DNA of 64,000 nt from Lichina pygmaea (lineage: Eukaryota > Ascomycota > Lichinomycetes > Lichinales > Lichinaceae): positions 3,286,001-3,350,000 of the forward strand of contig OY730173.1 of the NCBI GenBank assembly GCA_963422465.1. Direction: 5' to 3'. Shown here piece after piece: positions 58,723 through 64,000 of the stretch; position 1 is the stretch's first letter, and every line of letters starts with the position of its first letter. Below the pieces are notes generated by a model that was not told the DNA's origin, ran no database searches, and saw only the letters and a program-made list of their open reading frames with translations. The position numbers and the translations under genes are program-made.

Positions 58723-59322
58723 TGTTGCGGTCTGTACCGTGCCGTCCTAACCGAGTATAGGATTAAGGGTGAGATGCGGAAGGCGGGTTGGTTCTCGCAG
58801 GAGAGGAGTGTCAAGGAGCGCGAAGGGGTTTGGTGGAACATGGTGGTGGTGACACCTGATCAATGGCTTCGTACAAAAGAATTGTATTGAAGTAGATCTA
58901 GTTGTCTGGATCACAACATGAGTTGAAGACGATCGTTCCATAGGGGAACTATCGTCGGACTATATAGTGCTGGCCTGTCGAGACAATCAAGATTGTCTTG
59001 ACAGTCTCGACGTCAAGATGGGTGAGATTGTCTCGACGGTCCCACCATGTTATGCACTCTGCGTCGAGACTGGTGAGATTATCTTGATGCTTCATGCATC
59101 CTGCGTCGAGACTGGTGAGATTGTCTCGATGCTTCATGCATCCTGCGTCGAGACTGGTGAGATTGTCTCGATGCTTCATGCATGCTGCGTCAAGACTTCT
59201 GTATGTCTCGACAGTCATGTGACCCCTTGTTGGTTGGTCACTTGACTTCCATGGTATCCTCTTGCCTGGCCCACGGCCTGATTGCCTATAAATAAGTGGC
59301 TCCTATCCCATGGGTTGTAACA
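58723..59322 (-). repeat. 3' LTR of the chromovirus (600 bp)
   Basis: On the minus strand it starts TGTTACAACCCATGGG and ends GACCGCAACA. A TATATAG box (58955-58965) lies in the context AGCACTATATAGTCCG, shared with the solo LTR. U3 contains 42-bp tandem repeats (59021-59200). TATAAATA on the plus strand is at 59287-59294. Confidence 0.9.
59021..59200. repeat. 42-bp tandem repeats in LTR U3 with hairpin potential
   Basis: Units start GGTGAGATTGTCTCGA at 59021 (longer variant), 59072, 59114 and 59156. Each junction forms TCGAGAC-10 bp-GTCTCGA, a 7-bp stem. The unit length is a multiple of three. Confidence 0.9.
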
Positions 59323-59366
59323 CTACCCTCCTCTCCTTCATTCATTGTCCTGATGAATTCTTGAGT

Positions 59367-59867
59367 ATGTCTGCAAAATCACATGCCTCTGCTTACCGAA
59401 AACAACTGGCAGCCCAGATCTGTGATCATAACTTTGTGTCACTTGCTCCGTGTAACTTCTGTGTTTTGAACCACAAGCCCTGCTTCTGAATGTCTGACAA
59501 CAACGATAAGTTGAAGTACGCTGAATGCACTTGTCGTGGGAAGTCCTGTGTGTCGCTTTCTTGGGAGTCGCTGAACATGACCCAAGATAACCTTCACAAG
59601 GATTTGGCTGTTGATGAGGCCAAGCGGGACACTCTTGTTGAGCAGCTTGCCAAGCTGCAGGCTCATGTGTCCTGAAAGCGAAAAGTTCTTGAAGGTGCTG
59701 AGGGTCAAGCAAAGAAGAAGCTCCAGTGCCTTGTTGCTGAGATGGAGGCAGATGGTGAAGACTTGTCGGCGACAGTCATTGACATGTCCACGCTGCAGGC
59801 CAAGCTGTTCAGTCCTGCTGCTGCCGGAACTGCTGCAGAAGGAGCTGGCAGTTCGCGAGGTTCCTGA
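59367..59867 (+). pseudogene. Antisense cysteine-rich coiled-coil ORF in the chromovirus 3' region
   Basis: A frame on the strand opposite to pol, between the chromodomain and the 3' LTR. It starts MSAKSHASAYRKQLAAQ and encodes a Cys cluster (CDHNFVSLAPCNFCVLNHKPC, then KYAECTCRGKSC). A long heptad coiled coil follows (LHKDLAVDEAKRDTLVEQLA, then GQAKKKLQCLVAEMEADGED). Two in-frame TGA codons (59487 and about 59674) fit C-to-T changes in CGA; otherwise the frame is continuous for about 166 codons. It overlaps the pol end tail to tail by about 58 bp. A TATAAATA at 59287 lies 73 bp upstream of the end of the LTR-side leader. I recall similar CAECTRRGKPC-type proteins annotated as hypothetical proteins in fungi; function unknown. 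Confidence 0.6.
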
Positions 59868-60995
59868 GTGGTTCCCAGGTATTTTCCAAGTCTGGGTAGT
59901 TTTTCCACTTGACAAGGTATCGCTGACTTTTTCTCTTCAAGATCTGTTCGACCTCGAATTCCTGTTCTTCCTCTGGTTGGTAATGAAATGTTTCCTGCAA
60001 GGGTGTGCTCTGGTCGGCTAATTCAATCATTAAGATGTGAAAGTTTGGTGTACCCGAGCGTCTCTCGGTAGTCGCAGTCTGACATTGACTGGTCCAGTTC
60101 TTTCTTCAACTGAAAATAGTCTGACCTTGACATAGTCCAGTTTCTTTGTTCTTGGTTTCTTGACTTTCCAATTTTTTGTGAGGAGGTAGACTTTATCCCC
60201 CTTCTTCAGCTGAGGTACTATTTTCAATTTTTTGTCTATTTGGCGTTGTATCTTTTCTGAGGTCTCTTGAAGGTAATGCCTCATCATCGTGTGTGTTTGT
60301 CGTAGGAGCTTGTCATGTTGGAGTACTTTCTCCGCGTTTGGTGAAGCTCTGCTTGGTATTCTGATGTTTGTGTGTTGTCCAAAATTGGCAAAGAATAGTG
60401 ATTCCTTTGTTGAGTCTGATCTGTGCTGGTTGATTGCCAGCTGTGCCACTGGTAATAATTGTACCTAATTACTGTGGGTCTGGTTGATGTAATGCTGCAA
60501 ATAAGTCTCCAGGACTTGGTTTGCTCACTCTGTCTAGCTGTCAGTTCATGGGTGATAGGCTGTAGACATTTTGGGTTTTGTTCCCATGGCTGCACTGATT
60601 GTCTTCCAGTAGTTGGATGTGAAGAGTTTGTCTCTATCAGTAATAACTGTGATTGGAACTCCGTGGTCCCTGACTAATCTGTCCAGTAGGAGGTATCCCA
60701 ACTGCTCTGCTGTGTGGGTTTCCTTGAATAGTACCACTATTAGATATTTTATAAATCTGTCCACTATCACCATAATCAAGTCGTAGGTGATTCCTGTGAC
60801 TGGGTCTTTGGACTTGGGTAGCTTTGTGATGAAGTCTATTGACACATCTTCCCACAGGCCTCTTGGTATCGTGTTCAGGTGTCTTTCTCCATATAGCTTG
60901 TGTCTTCCGTGTTTGTTTTTCTGGCACAGTAGACATTTGCTGATGTAGCTTGTGACATGTTGTCAGAGGTTGATGACATTGTTCCCTACCCATTG
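59809..60995 (-). pseudogene. Chromovirus integrase with chromodomain, degraded
   Basis: Core integrase: SIDFITKLPKSKDPVTGITY, VDRFIKYL, DHGVPITVITDRDKLFTSNY, then MSTAYHP. The first two acidic residues (SIDFIT, ITDRD) are visible. The zinc-binding N-terminus is seen only as remnants around 60900-60990. After a frame break comes the GPF/Y-like part (VPQLKKGDKVYLLTKNWKVK) and the chromodomain FEVEQILKRKSQRYLVKWKN, with PDLENTWEPLRNL, ending at 59809. Integrase chromodomains tether insertion to H3K9me-type heterochromatin. Stops and frameshifts between 60450 and 60600 make it non-functional. Confidence 0.88.
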
Positions 60996-61262
60996 GATAA
61001 GGTCTATGGTCTTGGAGATTCCTGGGTGACTATGTGCTGGATTATCGTGGTAGTTCCTTATTAATTCCTCAATATCTTCTACTGTGAGCTTGTTGATCTG
61101 TGGTCAAGGCACCAGGTTCCCTTGCTGGTCCTGCTGTAAGATCATTCCTTGGTGTTCATCATCTTCCATGTGGTCTTTTCATCAGCTTAGTGCGTCTGCT
61201 CTCCTGTTATCTCATCCGGGGGTGTACAAGATCTTAAACTTGTGTTGCTCTAGGAGTTCAGC

Positions 61263-62450
61263 CTATCTGACTTGCCATCTGTTCAGCTTCTTGGTTGTCG
61301 TGAACGTTGTCAGATTCTTGTGGTCTGTGAGAACAGTGAGTTTAGAACTACTTTCCATGTACACTCTCCAGTGTTTGAGTGCGTTGACGACTACCAGTAG
61401 CTCTTTGTCGTGGATATCATAGTTTTGTTCTGCTTGTGTCATTTTTCGTGAGTAGTAGGCAACTGGGTGCCACTTGCTGTCTGCCTGTTGGTATAAACAT
61501 ACTCCCACTGCCTGATCTGAAGTGTCCATCTTGATTTGTGTTGGTTGGCCTGTCTTGAAGTTGAGGAGAACTGGTTCCTTGGCGCAAGTGTCCTTGAGCT
61601 GCTGGAATACTTTTTGTTATCTCTCCGTCCACCGGTACTCCACGTCCTTCTTTGTGAGTTCTGTCAGTGGTGTTGCCATCTGTGAGTAGTTCTTAATGAA
61701 CTGTTGGTTGAAGTTAGCAAATCCTAGGAAGGCTTGTACTTCCTTAACTGATGTCGGTGTTGGCCATTGTTGAATCACTTTGATTTTCTCAGGGTTGATC
61801 TTGATCCCTTCGATTCCTATGATATATCTGAGGAATTCAACTTCCAGTTTGTTGAACTTGTATTTCTTCAGGTTGAGCTTGAGCCCTGCCTTTTGTAGGC
61901 ATCGTAGAACATCCTTCACATGTTTGGTATGTTCCTGTTGTGTGTTCGAGTAGACAAGAATGTTATCCAGGTAGGTGATAGCTGTTTGGTCCAGGTGTGC
62001 TCTGATGACATTGTTGATCAATGCTTGACATATTGCTGGTGTGTTCGTGAGTCCGAATAGCATAACCAGATACTCGTAGTGTCTGTATTGGGTTCTGAAG
62101 GCTGTCTTCCATTCTTCTCCTTCTTTCATGTGTATCAGGTTGTATGCTCCTTTCAAGTCCAGCTTGGTAAAGATTGTAGCTTGGCTGATCCTGTCTTGCA
62201 ATTTGTTCGCATTTGGCAACAGATATCAGTTCTTGATGGTAATATTGTTGAGTTTCCTGTAGTCCACACAAAGTCAAAGACTTCTGTCTTTCTTTGGTGC
62301 AAATAGTATTGAGTATCCTGCTGGCGATTGAGATTCTTGAATGAAACCCTTTTCAGGTTTTCCTCCAGGTACTCACAAAGTACTTGGAGCTCTTTCTCTG
62401 ATAACTGGTAAATTGGTCCAAATCCTGGCTCTATCCCTGGTTGCAACTTG
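61263..62450 (-). pseudogene. Chromovirus reverse transcriptase and RNase H, degraded
   Basis: RT blocks: [40 protein letters not shown], then ITYLDNILVYS, where the family's YxDD box has Asn for the second Asp (GAC to AAC). Next come QEHTKHVKDVLRCLQKAGL, LGFANFNQQFIKNYS and ATPLTELTKK. RNase H: MDTSDQAVGVCLYQ, WHPVAYYSRKMTQAEQNYDI and VLTDHKNLTTF. A stop/frameshift near 61617 separates RT from RNase H, and others occur near 62220-62300. The catalytic Asp loss alone would abolish polymerase activity. Confidence 0.9.
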
Positions 62451-62467
62451 ATCTCATGATCCCAAGG

Positions 62468-63050
62468 TTAGTGCTTAGACAACACTGCTGTCGTTGTCTC
62501 TTCCTGAAAGAGGTTATCATACCCAGGTTGGTACTCTTCAGAGATCTCCAGAGGGTTAACAACTTCCTCTCTCTTCATCTCTGACTGTTTGGCCACCTGG
62601 TTCTGGGGTGTGCCTGTCAAGGCAGACCTCTTCTCTTGAGAGTCATCCTTTCTGTCAGTGAGGTTCCACTGAGGACTCCTTCCCTTATCTGTCCACACCT
62701 TCTGCGGCTGGTAACAGGTCTGAGCTGTGTTGTTAGTGTAGTTCCTAAACATAAGTACTCCTGTCCTCCAGTTAACAACTGGGTTGTGCTTCTTTAGCCA
62801 AGGCATCCCCAAATAGATATCCTGAGTGGCCAACTCAATGATATCAAGGTAGATCCTTTCAGCATGGTGTCTGGTAACTATTTCCATTGGCTACGTCTTG
62901 TGGCAGACTAGCTCTGTCTGTCTATTTGCTATCGTGAGCTGATAGGGCTACTGCTTGCATCTCCTTCCAGTGCTGAGGGTGTCGTAAAGTTGTCTTGAAA
63001 TGTAGTTTCCACTGGCTCCAGAGTCAACAAGTGTGTATGTCTGTACTGGC
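62468..63050 (-). pseudogene. Chromovirus aspartic protease region, degraded
   Basis: Retropepsin active site LVDSGASGNYIS at about 63000-63035. The C-terminal part is YLDIIELATQDIYLGMPWLK and KHNPVVNWRTGVLMF in the frame 62887-62468, separated from the active site by stop codons near 62890-62970. The ILGMPWLxxHNPxxDW-like block is typical of Ty3/gypsy proteases. Confidence 0.85.
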
Positions 63051-63224
63051 GTGTTGGCGTGTAGTGACACAGGTAATCGCAGGTGCTTTGTGTTGCTAGG
63101 GGTCATGTTGTTGAGCTCCCGATGTCACCCCTTGACAAGGGAGTTCAGTCTTTTCCTGATTGAAGTGTCTTTCCACTGACTGGGCAATAGGTCCAGCCAT
63201 TCCCATCAGTTCTGAGGAATCCGT

Positions 63225-64000
63225 TCATGAATTTATCTTGCTGATACTTGTCACATCCAGGCTTGAGGTAGTACTACTAATTGTTGACGTAGCAGTTGTG
63301 GTTGTTGCCTTGCTGTAGGAACATAAGGTGTTCGTACTAATTATGTGTGTGCCCGGGGAATGCAGTGTGTTGGCGTTTGTCCCAAAGATAGATCTCACAT
63401 GTATCCTTCTTGCAATTGACCCAATACTTGTGGCAGGTGGCGCGGTAGAGTGAATGTCCTCCGTACCTTCGTAGTTGTTCGTGGTAGGTGTAGTAGTGCT
63501 TTGTGCAAAACCTCCACTGTAGTTCACTGTGCCGTAGATTTTGTGGGTCCATGCTGTAAGTATAGCTTCCTTGTGGTATTTCTTCTTTGATAGACACGGG
63601 TTCGTCTTGGTCCCCATCAGAGGTGGTTAAGGGCTCCTGTCCCTTGTCCTGAACTGTCTGTTCTGGTAGGTCCTTGCCTCCTGATGTTACCAGTTGGTGG
63701 GCTGCTTCCAATGTCTGATTGTAGTTGTTCTATTGTTTGAGGGATAGCTGAGTCTCTCCTGGTGGGTCCTCTGGCTTGATGACATTCCAGTCTCTGTCAA
63801 GTGTATTAAGTTGCTGTCAGTGCACCTTGTTCTTTGAACAACAGTCTCTCACCATGTGGCCTAGCTTGCCACAGGCATAGCACTTCAGTGCTTTCCTCTT
63901 TTTGTTGTTCCTTCCCTTCGTGAACCTTCCCTTGTGGTAGACTGCATCCAGTTCCATGGGTGCATAGCCATATAGGTCATGTGGTGGCGCCTTGTTAGAC
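63225..64000 (-). pseudogene. Chromovirus gag C-terminus with CCHC zinc knuckle, degraded, partial
   Basis: At the window end the minus strand reads MELDAVYHKGRFTKGRNNKK and then the knuckle CYACGKLGHMVRDC (CX2CX4HX4C, 63841-63882), a nucleic-acid-binding motif. Downstream, after breaks, RHSELQWRFC and KKDTCEIYLWDKRQHTAF form the spacer between gag and protease seen in related elements. Stops interrupt the frame around 63715-63840. Confidence 0.8.

Larger units (their letters stand above)
58723..64000 (-). mobile_element. Ty3/gypsy chromovirus, 3' part (5' end beyond window)
   Basis: Read on the minus strand: gag zinc knuckle (63841-63882), protease, RT, RNase H, integrase, chromodomain, polypurine tract GAAGGAGAGGAGGG just before the LTR (59326-59340), then the 3' LTR. 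The protease-RT-RNaseH-integrase order is that of Ty3/gypsy and the C-terminal chromodomain defines chromoviruses. All coding parts are fragmented by stops and frameshifts. The insertion point is inside the Fot1/pogo transposase 3' end. The 5' LTR and primer-binding site are outside the window. Confidence 0.92.

Noticed and set aside
59439-59915. Minus-strand 158-codon frame opposite the Cys-rich antisense ORF
   Set aside because: It follows the pol stop in the sense direction but has no domain; the plus-strand frame has the structured pattern (Cys cluster, heptads).

Overview
The window is nuclear DNA of a filamentous ascomycete (Pezizomycotina). Its genes are interrupted by 45-150 bp GT-AG introns with CTAAC/CTGAC-like branch sites, bacterial-type operons are absent, and the gene set is typical of the group: COP9 signalosome CSN5, Dot1, Atg16, Ypt7, a NACHT/ankyrin NLR and Irs4. 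Fot1/pogo, LINE and chromovirus repeats occur between genes. I cannot fix the class; Eurotiomycetes-like is a guess.

0-9 kb: ribosomal protein eL32 (cut by the window start), a farnesylatable Xdj1-type Hsp40, mitochondrial glutamyl-tRNA synthetase, a 10-bp minisatellite, a 5'-truncated LINE copy with a 14-bp target-site duplication, and CSN5. 9-23.4 kb: the spindle midzone protein Ase1/PRC1, divergently paired with CSN5; a predicted secreted protein; a dead LINE fragment; a conserved serine-rich protein; an Irs4-type EH-domain protein; and a JMJD7-like JmjC hydroxylase with a histidine/glutamate repeat. 25-37 kb: a fungal NLR whose C-terminal ankyrin repeats are almost identical to each other, a YML020W-like alpha/beta hydrolase, the Spb1 rRNA methyltransferase, a 190-bp MITE, and Dot1. 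38-43 kb: Atg16 and Ypt7 head to head, then an SLC35F5/Yml018c-type transporter. 44-52.4 kb: Pus4, an RFTS-domain protein that may be the Raf2/DIM-7 homologue, Ebp2, HSBP1 and a small hypothetical.

52.7-64 kb is a repeat island. It holds two derivatives of a terminal-inverted-repeat family, a LINE fragment, and a Fot1/pogo transposase gene that uses the same inverted repeat. That gene contains an intron, is broken by stop codons, is split by a solo LTR (5-bp duplication CTTTC), and is cut again near its end by a minus-strand Ty3/gypsy chromovirus running off the window. The chromovirus carries gag zinc knuckle, protease, RT, RNase H, integrase and chromodomain remnants. It also carries a cysteine-rich coiled-coil reading frame in antisense orientation between pol and the 3' LTR.

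Most genes are unlinked housekeeping functions. The visible themes are ribosome biogenesis and translation (eL32, Spb1, Ebp2, Pus4, mitochondrial GluRS), vacuole and autophagy (Ypt7, Atg16, possibly the transporter), and chromatin (Dot1, the RFTS protein, and the repeat island such chromatin would silence). All splice sites were read by eye from frame, consensus and family similarity, so exon borders are predictions. No tRNA, rRNA, CRISPR array or secondary-metabolite cluster was seen.
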